This document shows positions 33,061 through 41,674 of a stretch of 64,000 nt of DNA, one piece after another; within the stretch, counting starts at the first letter, position 1, and every line of letters begins with the position of its first letter. The notes under the pieces were generated by a model. It saw only the letters and a program-made list of their open reading frames with translations, was not told the DNA's origin and made no database searches. This DNA comes from Bacilli bacterium. GTDB taxonomy: Bacteria; Bacillota_I; Bacilli_A; RF39; UBA660. The DNA lies in the NCBI GenBank assembly GCA_017436345.1, contig JAFSDH010000002.1, forward strand, positions 186,001 to 250,000, written 5' to 3'. The position numbers and the translations under genes were made by a program.

Positions 33061-33086
33061 TAAAGTATGATAAAATATAATAAAGT
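33061..33086 (-). promoter_or_regulatory. Possible mother-cell sigma (sigma-E/K-like) promoter of the cotJ pair
   Basis: On the minus strand AC (33086-33085), 15 bases, then CATACTTTA (33069-33061) resembles the sigma-K pattern AC-N15/17-CATAnnnTA, 17 bases before the fusion gene. In such AT-rich DNA the match may be accidental. Confidence 0.35.
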
Positions 33087-33166
33087 TATGGGGGAATAAC
33101 TATTTTAAAGAAAATACTTGATTTTTTTAAAAATATATAATATTATAAAGAAGTCATTAAGAAATG

Positions 33167-33242
33167 GCGGAATTGGTGAAGTGGTTAACACGCCGGATTG
33201 TGGCTCCGGTATGCATGGGTTCGATCCCCATATTTCGCCCCA
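33167..33242 (+). tRNA. tRNA-His (anticodon GTG)
   Basis: Acceptor stem GCGGAAT / ATTTCGC, G at -1 (33166), D arm GTGAAGTGGTTAACAC, anticodon stem CCGGA / TCCGG around loop TTGTGGC, T arm ATGGG / CCCAT, discriminator C and encoded CCA. The extra 5' G and C73 are histidine identity elements. Confidence 0.96.
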
Positions 33243-33253
33243 TATATGAATTA

Positions 33254-33278
33254 AAGAACACGAAAGTGTTCTTTTTTG
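33254..33278 (+). terminator. Terminator of tRNA-His
   Basis: AGAACAC-GAAA-GTGTTCT stem-loop plus T run, 12 bases after the tRNA. Confidence 0.9.
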
Positions 33279-33317
33279 TTTTATATTATTTTATGATATA
33301 CTTAAATAGGTGATAGT

Positions 33318-33857
33318 ATGAAAAAAGATAAAGAAAAAGACAAAGTATTATATACATGTAAAAGTATTTTATCTGAAGAAGAATATGCTAATATGGCTTT
33401 ATATTATCCAGGTTTTTATAGAGCGTATCTTTTGCGTGGAACTCTTTTAAATATCATCCTTGTTACTATTATTACTTTAATAATATTAAAAAATTTTATG
33501 CATGGATTAGTATTATTTTTATGTATTGAAATAATAATTGCTATTATAAATAAAGTAGAATTAAAAGATAAAGCTAAACAAACTTATCGAATTAGTGTTA
33601 AATTAAATGATTTTAATACAGAGTATACTAATTATTTTCATAAGGATTACTTTATTAGAAAAAATAAACAAGTTAATAATAAATTTGAATATAAAGATTT
33701 AGATAAAATAATTGAAACAGATACTAACTTCTATTTAGGAATTGGAAGATTAGTCTTTATTTTTCAAAAAGAGTATTGCAATTTAGAATTAATTAATCAT
33801 ATAAGAAATATAAATAAAAAAATATATATTAATAAATTAGGAAAAAAGAGTAGTTAA
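33318..33857 (+). CDS. Membrane protein with YcxB-like C-terminal domain
   Basis: A 179-residue protein behind AGGTGATAGT. A hydrophobic hairpin at residues ~40-78 (LLNIILVTIITLIIL, GLVLFLCIEIIIAII) forms two membrane helices. The C-terminal ~90 residues (YFIRKNKQVNNKFEYKDLDK, IIETDTNFYLGIGRLVFIFQK) follow the beta-strand pattern of YcxB-like domains (membrane-edge PH-like folds). Such proteins are uncharacterised. Single-gene unit with terminators on both sides. Confidence 0.65.
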   Translation: MKKDKEKDKVLYTCKSILSEEEYANMALYYPGFYRAYLLRGTLLNIILVTIITLIILKNFMHGLVLFLCIEIIIAIINKVELKDKAKQTYRISVKLNDFNTEYTNYFHKDYFIRKNKQVNNKFEYKDLDKIIETDTNFYLGIGRLVFIFQKEYCNLELINHIRNINKKIYINKLGKKSS

Positions 33858-33867
33858 TACTCTTTTT
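33842..33867 (+). terminator. Rho-independent terminator
   Basis: AAAAAGAGTA / TACTCTTTTT palindrome over the stop codon. Confidence 0.8.
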
Positions 33868-33902
33868 AATTATGTTATAATAAAGCCAACTGAGGTGTTA
33901 AT

Positions 33903-35258
33903 ATGGAAATAAATACTCCACAAGAGTTATTAAATTTTATGGATAAAAATATTAATTATGGATATTTAGGGAAAAATAAAAAGATATATCACTTTGGTGA
34001 TATAAACTTTGATGAAGAATGGTATGAAGAATATATTTTATCTTCAGCAAGTGATTTATTAAATAATAAAGTAGGCAATTGCTGGGATCAAGTAGAATTT
34101 GAAAGAGATTGGTTTGAAAAACGAAATTACGAAATTAAAACTTTCTATATAATGGTTGATTTACCATATAATAATCCTTATCCAACTCATTCATACCTAG
34201 CGTATAAAGATAATGATAAGTGGTACTATTTTGAAAATTCTGATTTTGATAATAGGGGAATTCATGAATTTAATAATATTGATGAATTAGTGAATTTTCA
34301 AAAAGAAAAACACATCGAATTATTAAAAAAATATAATATAAAAGATGAAGAATTAGATAAACTAATTATTAAAGAATTTACTAAACCAAAAGAAAATATA
34401 AATGCAAAGGAATATATTGAACATATTATGAATACAGGAATTGAATATAAAAAAATAGACGCTGTTATAATTGGTAATACAGCATATGATATAAATACAT
34501 TTTTAAATAGAGATGGTGAAGAAAAAAAAGTTATTGCTAATAAAGGTGGTGCGTGTCTTTATTCTTTAATTCCAGCATCTATTTTTAATAGAGTAGGTGT
34601 TGTTACTAAAATAGGAACAGATTTTGAAAAAGAATTATTTGATAATAACTACAACATTGATACAACTGGATTAAAAGTAATAGATGGTCCAAGTAATAAA
34701 TTTATACATACATATTTATCAGAAGATGGTCAACAAAGAACTTTTAAGGATGAAACAAATCCAGAATGTTTACTAACTAAAGAAGATATACCAGATGAAT
34801 ATTTAAGTGCTAAATATATACATGTATGTACAAATACTCCAGATACCCAATTAGAACTTGTTAAATATTTAAAAGAAAATTCTGAAGCTATAATAAGTAT
34901 TGATACTCATGAAGAATATGTAAATGATCCTAAAGTATTAGAAGTATTTAATTTAGTAGATATTGCTTTTATAGATAAAGAATTTAAAAATTTATATGAT
35001 TGTAAAGCTAAAATAAAAATATTTAAACAAGGAAAAAGTGGATGTCATTTTGTATCTGATGAAAAAGACTTTATTGCAAGCACAGTTCTTTGCGATAACG
35101 TTATTGATAAAACCGGGGCTGGAGATTGTGTAACGGGTGTTTTTTTAGCTTTAAAAGCTTTAAATAAAAGTGATGAAGAATCATTACAAAAAGCTGTCGA
35201 AGTAGCAACTGAATCAATAAAAGATTATGGAATGGAACACTTACTTAAAAAGTTTTAG
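33903..35258 (+). CDS. Transglutaminase-like domain fused to PfkB-family kinase
   Basis: The 451-residue protein starts after GAGGTGTTA. Residues ~1-150 look like a papain/transglutaminase-like domain: NCWDQVEFERDWFE places a Cys at a helix start, THSYLAYKDNDKWYYFENSD offers His and then Asp/Asn. Residues ~175-451 are a PfkB/ribokinase-like fold: IIGNTAYDIN, NKGGACLYSLIPASIF (GG hinge), VGVVTKIGTDF, and the catalytic anion-hole signature DKTGAGDCVTGVFLALKAL with Asp base. The kinase probably phosphorylates a sugar or nucleoside. The fusion is unusual and suggests that the N-terminal part releases or recognises the substrate (inference). It is followed after 8 bases by the 35267 gene. Confidence 0.8.
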   Translation: MEINTPQELLNFMDKNINYGYLGKNKKIYHFGDINFDEEWYEEYILSSASDLLNNKVGNCWDQVEFERDWFEKRNYEIKTFYIMVDLPYNNPYPTHSYLAYKDNDKWYYFENSDFDNRGIHEFNNIDELVNFQKEKHIELLKKYNIKDEELDKLIIKEFTKPKENINAKEYIEHIMNTGIEYKKIDAVIIGNTAYDINTFLNRDGEEKKVIANKGGACLYSLIPASIFNRVGVVTKIGTDFEKELFDNNYNIDTTGLKVIDGPSNKFIHTYLSEDGQQRTFKDETNPECLLTKEDIPDEYLSAKYIHVCTNTPDTQLELVKYLKENSEAIISIDTHEEYVNDPKVLEVFNLVDIAFIDKEFKNLYDCKAKIKIFKQGKSGCHFVSDEKDFIASTVLCDNVIDKTGAGDCVTGVFLALKALNKSDEESLQKAVEVATESIKDYGMEHLLKKF

Positions 35259-35266
35259 GAGGAATT

Positions 35267-35803
35267 ATGTCAACATACGAATATAATGATTTATTTATTA
35301 ATTGCCAAGATACTGGTAAATATCATATGTTTGTTTTTGATATTGAAAATTCAAAACAAATGGATGATCAAACTCGTATGCAAGCTCAATATCAAATAAT
35401 TGATTTATCACTTACAATGTATAAAAAATTACAAGAAAAAGAAAAAGAAGAAAATAGACAAATATTAGTTTTTGAAAAAGATTTTAATCACTTTTGGGAA
35501 GAAAAAAAATATAAAGGCTTTGGAGTTAAAACAGAACCATTTTTATATGGTGGTGATACAATTGGTTTTACAATTTATCGTGATTCTGTTAGTGAAGAAG
35601 AAGTTATGTCTATATTTGAAAAAACTAAAGAAGAACTTGGTATTAAATTTAATATGCATTCTGCAAATGGTTATTATGAAACGAATGATTATAAAGAAGG
35701 AGCAACTAAGTATTTTCGTGGATACTGTGTTGATTTATTAGGAAATATTCACAAAGAAAAATATAGTGATGTAAGAGAAGCATTATCGCATAAAAAGCGA
35801 TAG
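35267..35803 (+). CDS. Hypothetical protein, possibly degenerate nucleotidyl-cyclase fold
   Basis: The 178-residue protein starts after AGGAGG, 8 bases from the transglutaminase/PfkB gene. It has FVFDIENSKQMDDQTRMQ early and YGGDTIGFTIYRDS later, resembling the two metal-binding hairpins of GGDEF/class III cyclases (D-I/F-x-x-F..D and GGDE), but several acidic residues are missing. No membrane segment or sensor domain is present. Operon position suggests function with the fusion kinase. The fold suggestion is weak; it could be an unrelated family. Confidence 0.5.
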   Translation: MSTYEYNDLFINCQDTGKYHMFVFDIENSKQMDDQTRMQAQYQIIDLSLTMYKKLQEKEKEENRQILVFEKDFNHFWEEKKYKGFGVKTEPFLYGGDTIGFTIYRDSVSEEEVMSIFEKTKEELGIKFNMHSANGYYETNDYKEGATKYFRGYCVDLLGNIHKEKYSDVREALSHKKR

Positions 35804-35815
35804 TGCTTTTTATTT
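35780..35815 (+). terminator. Rho-independent terminator
   Basis: GCATTATCGC / GCGATAGTGC stem, partly coding, with T-rich tail. Confidence 0.8.
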
Positions 35816-35864
35816 ACTTTTTAACTAAATTATGTTATAATATGCGCCGAAGAAGGGGATTAGA

Positions 35865-36545
35865 ATGTTTGATAAAATAAAAAAGTTTTTTAAAAAGACT
35901 CAAGTAGAAGAACCAGAAGACTCAAAAGAGGAAGTAGCTAAAGATATTCCTATAGATATCAAAGATTATGGATTATTTATTAAAGTTGATATTAAAGAAG
36001 ATTGTAATTTAATGGAATATGTACCAATAATGAGAAAAAAAGTACAAGAGTGGGTTGAAGATAAAATACCTAATGCTACATTGCTTGATAAAGGTATAAA
36101 CATAAATAAAAAAACAATTTATTTATTTGATAAGGATAATATAAGTTACAGTATTTTTATAAGTGATCAAATAATTCATATCAATGAAAGAATTAAAACA
36201 GAAAATAATCATATTGATGAACGAATAATAAATATATTTAAAAATGATGATAACTATCGCATTTCACGAATGAAACATGATGAATCTAGAAGTACTTATT
36301 ATGTAAAAGGTTTTGAAAAAAAAGATCCGGATTTTAAGTGGTTTCAATTAGGAAGAGAAAACGCTATTAATTTATCAAAAGAAATACTAAGTAATTTAGA
36401 AAAAATACCTTTCCTACATCGTATTATTAATCTAAATGATATATATAATTATTTAGAATTAGAAAGAAAAATACCTACACAAGAAATAAAACCAATTAAG
36501 TTAGATGAAACTATTCAAAAAGAAAAAATAAAAGAAAAGAAATAA
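35865..36545 (+). CDS. Hypothetical protein (226 aa)
   Basis: Starts at ATG with GAAGGGGATT upstream and TATAAT about 30 bases before. The N terminus is basic/amphipathic (MFDKIKKFFKKTQ), then acidic. The main body (residues ~40-200) is mixed alpha/beta with KTIYLFDKDNISYSIFISDQ and RSTYYVKGFEKKDPDFKWF. The C terminus is again Lys/Glu-rich. No family recognised; the FDKIKKFF start could attach peripherally to the membrane. Terminators on both sides make it monocistronic. Confidence 0.65.
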   Translation: MFDKIKKFFKKTQVEEPEDSKEEVAKDIPIDIKDYGLFIKVDIKEDCNLMEYVPIMRKKVQEWVEDKIPNATLLDKGININKKTIYLFDKDNISYSIFISDQIIHINERIKTENNHIDERIINIFKNDDNYRISRMKHDESRSTYYVKGFEKKDPDFKWFQLGRENAINLSKEILSNLEKIPFLHRIINLNDIYNYLELERKIPTQEIKPIKLDETIQKEKIKEKK

Positions 36546-36560
36546 TCTTTTCTTTTAATT
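36530..36560 (+). terminator. Rho-independent terminator
   Basis: AAAAGAAAAG / CTTTTCTTTT stem over the stop codon; A/T-only except for paired G-C, so moderate strength. Confidence 0.65.
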
Positions 36561-36591
36561 ATGTAAAAATATCTTGTTTTAATCATAATAA

Positions 36592-36620
36592 TTGATAAAA
36601 TCTAGTATATATGCTATAAG
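36592..36620 (+). promoter_or_regulatory. Sigma-A type promoter
   Basis: TTGATA (36592-36597), 17 bases, TATAAG (36615-36620), 27 bases before the membrane-protein start. Confidence 0.65.
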
Positions 36621-36646
36621 AAATATAGAATGTAGTAGGTGATAAG

Positions 36647-37426
36647 ATGAAAAAAAAGATAAAAAAAGCTTTTAAAGAGGCCGATAAAAAAACAATTGTT
36701 GTCTACTTTGTACTAAGAATTTTAGTAATTTTATGTCTTGTAAGAGAACTTATTAATGGAAATTATGAAAATGCTTTAATCTGTATACTAGCACTAATAT
36801 TATTTTTAGTACCTAGTTTTTTAGAAAGAACTTTAAAAATTGAATTTCCAACTACTTTGGAAATAATTATTTTGATGTTTATTTTCTCTGCAGAAATTCT
36901 CGGTGAAATAAATAATTTCTATGGTAAATTTGAGTTATTTGATGATATCTTACATACTATTAATGGCTTTGCCTGTGCTAGTATTGGTTTTTCATTAGTA
37001 TATATACTAAATGGAAATATTGAATCATTAAAACTATCACCATTTTTTGTATCACTTGTTGGCTTTTGTTTTTCAATGACGATTGGTGTATGTTGGGAAT
37101 TTTTAGAAAATAGTATTGATACTAAGTTAGGATTTGATATGCAAAAAGATGAATATGTCGAAGAAATACGAACTGTGACATTAGATCCTGAACAAAACAA
37201 TAAAGTATTTGAAATAAAAGGTATCGACCATACGATTTTATATGATAAAGATGGAAATGAAATTGTAAGAATGAATAATTATTTAGATATTGGGTTAAAT
37301 GATACTATGGTTGATTTAAAAGTAAACTTTATAGGTGCTTTACTATTTAGTATTTATGGATATTTATATATGAAAAATAATAAAAAATTTAAATTAGCAG
37401 AACAATTTATAACAAAGAAGGTATAA
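36647..37426 (+). CDS. Integral membrane protein (DUF2238/YjdF-like)
   Basis: A 259-residue protein with about six hydrophobic helices (VVYFVLRILVILCLV, ALICILALILFLVPSF, LEIIILMFIFSAEIL, FACASIGFSLVYIL, VSLVGFCFSMTIGVCWEFL and VNFIGALLFSIYGYLYM). DDILHTINGFA (D-x-x-x-H) and GVCWEFLE place polar residues in or near the membrane as in DUF2238/YjdF proteins. An unusual ~55-residue soluble insert with acidic residues lies between helices five and six. The N terminus is strongly basic. It is followed after two bases by a phosphoesterase gene, so the two are one operon. Function unknown. Confidence 0.7.
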   Translation: MKKKIKKAFKEADKKTIVVYFVLRILVILCLVRELINGNYENALICILALILFLVPSFLERTLKIEFPTTLEIIILMFIFSAEILGEINNFYGKFELFDDILHTINGFACASIGFSLVYILNGNIESLKLSPFFVSLVGFCFSMTIGVCWEFLENSIDTKLGFDMQKDEYVEEIRTVTLDPEQNNKVFEIKGIDHTILYDKDGNEIVRMNNYLDIGLNDTMVDLKVNFIGALLFSIYGYLYMKNNKKFKLAEQFITKKV

Positions 37427-37428
37427 GT

Positions 37429-38265
37429 ATGGATAAAATTGCAATCATATCAGATATACATGGTAATTTAGAAGCTTTAAAAAGTGTATTAGATGATATA
37501 AAAAAAAGAAATATAACTAAAATATATTGTTTAGGAGATATTATTGCTAAGGGTGCTAATCAAAAAGAATGTTTAGATTTAATAAGAGAAAACTGTGAAG
37601 TTATTATTCAAGGAAATTGTGATTTGTTTTTTAGTAGTGATGTTGATTTAGAAAAAGAAACTGATATAAATAAAGAAAGATTTTTGTGGAATAAAACTAA
37701 AATAACTGATGAAGATCGTGATTTCTTAAGAAGTCTTCCTTATTGCCATGAATTTTATATGAGTGGTAGTTTGATAAGACTTTTTCATGCGACTCCTGAA
37801 AGTATATGTGGGTTTGTTGGGGATATAGATTTCGTTGAAAATAAGAAAAAATTATTTATGCCAAGTAAAAATACAATTTCTAATGAAATAGCCGATATTG
37901 TCATATGTGGACATATACATGTTCAAAGTTTAAGTCGTATGTATAATCGTACTATCTTAAATCCTGGTAGTGTAGGTAATCCAATCGATGTAATTAGAAA
38001 TGATGAGTTTGATGGAAATATTCTTCAAACAACAAGAGCTAATTATATGATTATAAAAGGAAATTTAAATAGTAAAAACTATGATGATTCACTATCTTAT
38101 GAATTTGTAAACTTATCATATGATATTGATAAGGAAATAGAAAGTAATGTCGATACTTTAGAAAAAGAAGCATATATTACAGAATTAAAATATGGACGAT
38201 ATCGTGACATGGAAAAAATAAATAAATCATTCATTGAACGAAATATAGATTATAAAAATTTCTAA
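37429..38265 (+). CDS. Metallophosphoesterase (YfcE/Ap4A-hydrolase-like)
   Basis: The 278-residue protein begins two bases after the membrane-protein gene. Phosphoesterase motifs: IISDIHGNLEAL, YCLGDIIAKG, IIQGNCD, LFHATPES and VICGHIHVQ; NPGSVGNP completes the YfcE/PrpE-like signature. These coordinate two metals. NCD replaces the usual NHD, in which His is a catalytic residue of many phosphoesterases, as in a subset of YfcE-like proteins. It probably acts on a nucleotide or phosphodiester substrate. The C-terminal ~70 residues are an extension without recognised motif. Confidence 0.85.
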   Translation: MDKIAIISDIHGNLEALKSVLDDIKKRNITKIYCLGDIIAKGANQKECLDLIRENCEVIIQGNCDLFFSSDVDLEKETDINKERFLWNKTKITDEDRDFLRSLPYCHEFYMSGSLIRLFHATPESICGFVGDIDFVENKKKLFMPSKNTISNEIADIVICGHIHVQSLSRMYNRTILNPGSVGNPIDVIRNDEFDGNILQTTRANYMIIKGNLNSKNYDDSLSYEFVNLSYDIDKEIESNVDTLEKEAYITELKYGRYRDMEKINKSFIERNIDYKNF

Positions 38266-38266
38266 A

Positions 38267-38296
38267 AAAAAATAAAAGGTTATCCTTTTATTTTTT
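38267..38296. terminator. Bidirectional terminator
   Basis: Perfect 13-bp stem AAAAAATAAAAGG / CCTTTTATTTTTT with TTAT loop between convergent genes; it contains the ASCH gene's stop codon. Confidence 0.85.
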
Positions 38297-38683
38297 ATTT
38301 GTATCAAAATTCCAAATTCCTAAATGACCTTTAGCACTAATTGGTTCTATTTCTTCGATATCATCTAAAACCCATGCATAACGCCCAACCTTATAAATGC
38401 CAAGTAAATATTCATCATAATTATTTTCTTTGATTTTATTGATAAAATCTTCATCCATATAAATACAATCAACTAATCTACATTTACATATTATCTTTCC
38501 ATAATTTACTTCTGAACTTATCATATAATTAGGATTATCTTTCCATTCTTTAGGAATTTTTTTATTACTAGCATGAATAAATAATTCTCCTCGATAAGAA
38601 GTTTTCCAACTTCTCGTTTCTATATATTTCTTTTTATTTTTAATTAAAGAAGCAAAAGGTTCAACAATTGTTAAAATTTTCAT
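38288..38683 (-). CDS. ASCH-domain protein (131 aa)
   Basis: The start is placed at ATG 38683 with GGTGA upstream; an in-frame ATG at 38740 would add 19 residues without a good ribosome binding site. MKILTIVEPFASLIKNKKKY and IETRSWKTSYRGELFIHASN match the ASCH core (a PUA-like fold), with later GKIICKCRLVDC and YAWVLDDIEEIEP. ASCH proteins are thought to bind RNA; some act as amidohydrolases. It is a second ASCH domain in the window besides the fusion at 4793. Substrate unknown. Confidence 0.82.
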   Translation of the reverse strand: MKILTIVEPFASLIKNKKKYIETRSWKTSYRGELFIHASNKKIPKEWKDNPNYMISSEVNYGKIICKCRLVDCIYMDEDFINKIKENNYDEYLLGIYKVGRYAWVLDDIEEIEPISAKGHLGIWNFDTNKK

Positions 38684-38815
38684 AAAATCACCTAAATTAA
38701 TTATATACTTTTTACAAAAAATATGATACAATATGTCCACAAATGTGAAGTATTATAAATAGCAATTGTTAAATTATCAGATATGCTTTATACTATATTT
38801 TGGAGTGTGGTCATA

Positions 38816-39346
38816 GTGAAAAAGAAATATTTTTCTGCTGAAATTTTATGTTTATTTTTTATAATTTCTACATCTATATTATTTGGAAAAACTTTATTAG
38901 ATGTAAAGACTGTTTTGGGGGCAAAAATAAATCAATACATGCCACAGCCAACAATTAGAATTGAATATAAAGCTTTTAGTTATAAGTATAAAAAAGAAAT
39001 AGAAGATTTAGAAGAATTAACTATAATAAAAAATACTGAAGAACTAGAAAAATTTAAAGATAAATTAGATGAAGAAGATATTGATATATCTTGGTTAAAT
39101 GAAAAATTAAAAAATCACGAAGAAGAATTTTTTAATGATCATGTTTTAGCTATTATATGTATTGTTAATGATAATAATATTTCATCAACTAGAATTAATG
39201 GTGTAACAAAGAAAAATGATTATGTGACAGTTGGTGTAACTAAAAAAATTAAAGACTTTGAACCAAGTAAAAAATATACTTGGTTAGCCGTTTTAGAAAT
39301 TGCGGATGTAGAAAGTAAATTTGTTGTTGAGACAACAAAAAATTAA
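38816..39346 (+). CDS. Hypothetical membrane-anchored protein (176 aa)
   Basis: The start is chosen at GTG 38816, with GGAG at 38802-38805; the upstream ATG at 38783 has no ribosome binding site and its extra residues are hydrophobic read-through. Residues ~5-25 (SAEILCLFFIISTSILFG) form a signal anchor, and the remainder is exported. The exported part is highly charged with a long Glu/Lys helix and a beta-rich end (NGVTKKNDYVTVGVTKK, YTWLAVLEIADVESKFVV). No family recognised. A gap of 23 bases without terminator links it to the next gene. Confidence 0.6.
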   Translation: MKKKYFSAEILCLFFIISTSILFGKTLLDVKTVLGAKINQYMPQPTIRIEYKAFSYKYKKEIEDLEELTIIKNTEELEKFKDKLDEEDIDISWLNEKLKNHEEEFFNDHVLAIICIVNDNNISSTRINGVTKKNDYVTVGVTKKIKDFEPSKKYTWLAVLEIADVESKFVVETTKN

Positions 39347-39369
39347 AAGACTATTTTGGGGGAAATGGT

Positions 39370-41133
39370 ATGAGAATTAATGAAAATTTAGAAAAGAAAT
39401 TATTAGAATTAGAAGTATCAGGAAAAGATAATTTATTAAATATTTTAGATGTTGCAACAGCATTAGAAAATGTTTATGATTTTATCAATGAATCAATGAT
39501 TAAAGATGAAAAAGATTTTGACATAGTTGAAAATGATTTTAGATATGTTAAAGAACGATATGATGCCATTAATGGTAAAACAATTTATAATGTAAAAACA
39601 GTTGATAGTGAAGATGTTTTATTTAACATTGAAATATCTAACTTAGGTGAAATAAGTTTTGCTGTAATTGGAGCAAACAAAGAAGAAATCGAAAGATTAA
39701 TTGATAAAGTAAATGAACCAAGTAATAATGTTTTAGAAATGATAAAGATGAATGCTGATATATCTTTTTTTACTGAAAATAGGGAATTAGTATTATCAAC
39801 AAAACCATATATAGCTATAAAAATGGGTAATTTTGTTGAAGGAAATAAAGCCGTAATTGTCTATAAAGAAGAACAAAGAGAAGAAGATATTAATAAAACA
39901 AATACAGGGTTAAAATATTTAAGAGTTGATCAAATAGAAGGATACTTAAAAAATATAAAAGTTGATGAAAGAAAAGTGCCTGTTTTAGCATATGCTTATT
40001 TAGGAAGAGATTTTACTGACCAATTAAAATACAATCGATATTTACTAGAAGAAAGTACATATCCAAAGTTAACGGAAGAAAAAGTAAATTATTTTACTGA
40101 CAGCAAATATTATGATAAGTTATTTGATACTACACTTTCCTTTGGACTTGGTGGAGGCTTTGCTCTTGGGTTTGCTGGTGCAATAATTGGTGGAGTAACT
40201 GCACTACCTTTTTGGCCATGTTTATTAGTTGGTGCAGGACTGCCTGTTGCATCAAGTGTTATTGTTTATCGAAATAGATGTAAGCAAATAGAGCGTTCAG
40301 AACAAAAAGAAGAATTAGTTGCTAATGCTAAACTAGGAACTTATAGTGTTATAAAAAAATATGCTAATGAAAATATTAGTTATAAAGAAGCTGAATTTAC
40401 TCGCTCTAGAGCTAAGAAAAATAGAAAAATAATTGGTTTAAGTGTTAGTGATAAAGTGAATAATACTGAAGTTATAAAAAGTATTAAATCCTCTATTGAT
40501 GATGTAGAATTATTAAAAAGACCATTTTTAAACATTATGTTGATGCATATTATTGATAGTTATACAAAAAATGATAGTCAAAATAAAGAAACAGAATTAT
40601 ATGCTGAATTAATCAAATTAAATGATGAGATAGATAATATTGAAGAAACTAAATTTGTTGATTTAGTTAATACTACTTTAAGTACTATTCAAAGAACTAA
40701 AGTTGATTATAATACGACTTTATCATCATTAGATAGCTTGCTTTCAGCAACTGATAAATTAGCCGCTCAAAGATCAGCTGTTCAATCAGTTAAAGATAAA
40801 TTAACATCAGATATTGTAAAAGCCGAAGCAGAAACAATGTTAGAAACTCTTGATGAAGGAAAAATTCTTTCAGTTGAAACTGTCGCATCATTGTCGAGTT
40901 ATAATAAATTTCTTCTTAATGATATGCTTAATAAATTTGGAGATAGAATAGGTTATTTTAATGATCAAGCAAAAAAGGTATCTTCATCAGAAATAAAAAT
41001 AATTGATGCAAGAGATGAACCAAAAGAAGTAAAAATTATTAAAATGTTAAATGTTATTAGTGAAAATAAACTAATATCTGATTTATTAGGTAAAGATATT
41101 AAAAAATCATCTAAAGTAAAAGAATTAAAATAG
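39370..41133 (+). CDS. Large hypothetical protein with central glycine-rich membrane hairpin
   Basis: The 587-residue protein starts after GGGGGAAA. Residues 1-250 are mixed alpha/beta, charged. Residues ~255-300 are a glycine-rich hydrophobic hairpin (LSFGLGGGFALGFAGAIIGG, LPFWPCLLVGAGLPVASSV), resembling glycine-zipper membrane segments. Residues 300-587 are long amphipathic helices (FVDLVNTTLSTIQRTKVDYN, SVETVASLSSYNKFLLNDM). The layout, soluble domain, membrane hairpin, helical domain, resembles membrane-remodelling or toxin-like proteins, but no family motif was seen. It shares the transcript of the 38816 gene. Confidence 0.65.
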   Translation: MRINENLEKKLLELEVSGKDNLLNILDVATALENVYDFINESMIKDEKDFDIVENDFRYVKERYDAINGKTIYNVKTVDSEDVLFNIEISNLGEISFAVIGANKEEIERLIDKVNEPSNNVLEMIKMNADISFFTENRELVLSTKPYIAIKMGNFVEGNKAVIVYKEEQREEDINKTNTGLKYLRVDQIEGYLKNIKVDERKVPVLAYAYLGRDFTDQLKYNRYLLEESTYPKLTEEKVNYFTDSKYYDKLFDTTLSFGLGGGFALGFAGAIIGGVTALPFWPCLLVGAGLPVASSVIVYRNRCKQIERSEQKEELVANAKLGTYSVIKKYANENISYKEAEFTRSRAKKNRKIIGLSVSDKVNNTEVIKSIKSSIDDVELLKRPFLNIMLMHIIDSYTKNDSQNKETELYAELIKLNDEIDNIEETKFVDLVNTTLSTIQRTKVDYNTTLSSLDSLLSATDKLAAQRSAVQSVKDKLTSDIVKAEAETMLETLDEGKILSVETVASLSSYNKFLLNDMLNKFGDRIGYFNDQAKKVSSSEIKIIDARDEPKEVKIIKMLNVISENKLISDLLGKDIKKSSKVKELK

Positions 41134-41150
41134 GTAATACCTATTTTTTC
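41127..41150 (+). terminator. Rho-independent terminator
   Basis: AAAATAGGT / ACCTATTTT with 3-base loop and T run. Confidence 0.8.
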
Positions 41151-41185
41151 TTTATTAAAAGTGTTAATATAGATATGGTGATAAT

Positions 41186-41653
41186 ATGATAAAAATATGT
41201 TTTGTATGTTTAGGAAATATTTGTCGTTCTCCAATGGCTGAATTTATTATGAAAGATTTGATTGTCAAAAATAATATGATTAACTCTTTTTATATAACTT
41301 CAAAAGCAACAAGTTACGAAGAAATAGGAAATAGTATTTATCCACCAGCTAAAGAGAAATTAATGGAGAAAAAAATATTTTTTGATAATAAGAAAAAAGC
41401 TAGTAGATTAGAAAAAGAAGATTTAAATAAATTTGACTATATTATAGGTATGGAAGAGAAAAATATTACAAATATCAAAAGAATTTTAAATAGTAATGAT
41501 GAACAAAAAATATTTAGACTTTTAGATTATTCAAATAACCCTAGAGATATTTCTGATCCTTGGTATACAAATGATTTTGAGAAAGCATATAATGATATTT
41601 ATGAAGGATGTAAGTCTCTACTTGATTTTTTTATAGAAAATAATATAGTATAA
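41186..41653 (+). CDS. Low-molecular-weight protein tyrosine phosphatase
   Basis: The 155-residue protein starts after GGTGATA. The phosphate loop CLGNICRS (residues 8-15; Cys8 nucleophile, Arg14) lies at the N terminus as in all members, followed by PMAEFIM. The general-acid loop near residue 120 reads SDPWYTNDFEKAYNDI (family DPYY/F). The usual Tyr pair appears as W-Y. It removes phosphate from tyrosine or arginine residues. No kinase is adjacent, so the target is unknown. The following gene starts 21 bases later without terminator. Confidence 0.93.
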   Translation: MIKICFVCLGNICRSPMAEFIMKDLIVKNNMINSFYITSKATSYEEIGNSIYPPAKEKLMEKKIFFDNKKKASRLEKEDLNKFDYIIGMEEKNITNIKRILNSNDEQKIFRLLDYSNNPRDISDPWYTNDFEKAYNDIYEGCKSLLDFFIENNIV

Positions 41654-41674
41654 TAAAATGAAAGAAGTGGTAGC

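Noticed and set aside
35472..35741. Second forward frame inside the 35267 gene
   Set aside because: It overlaps a gene with a good start and ribosome binding site, has an artificial Lys/Leu/Ile composition and no start signal.
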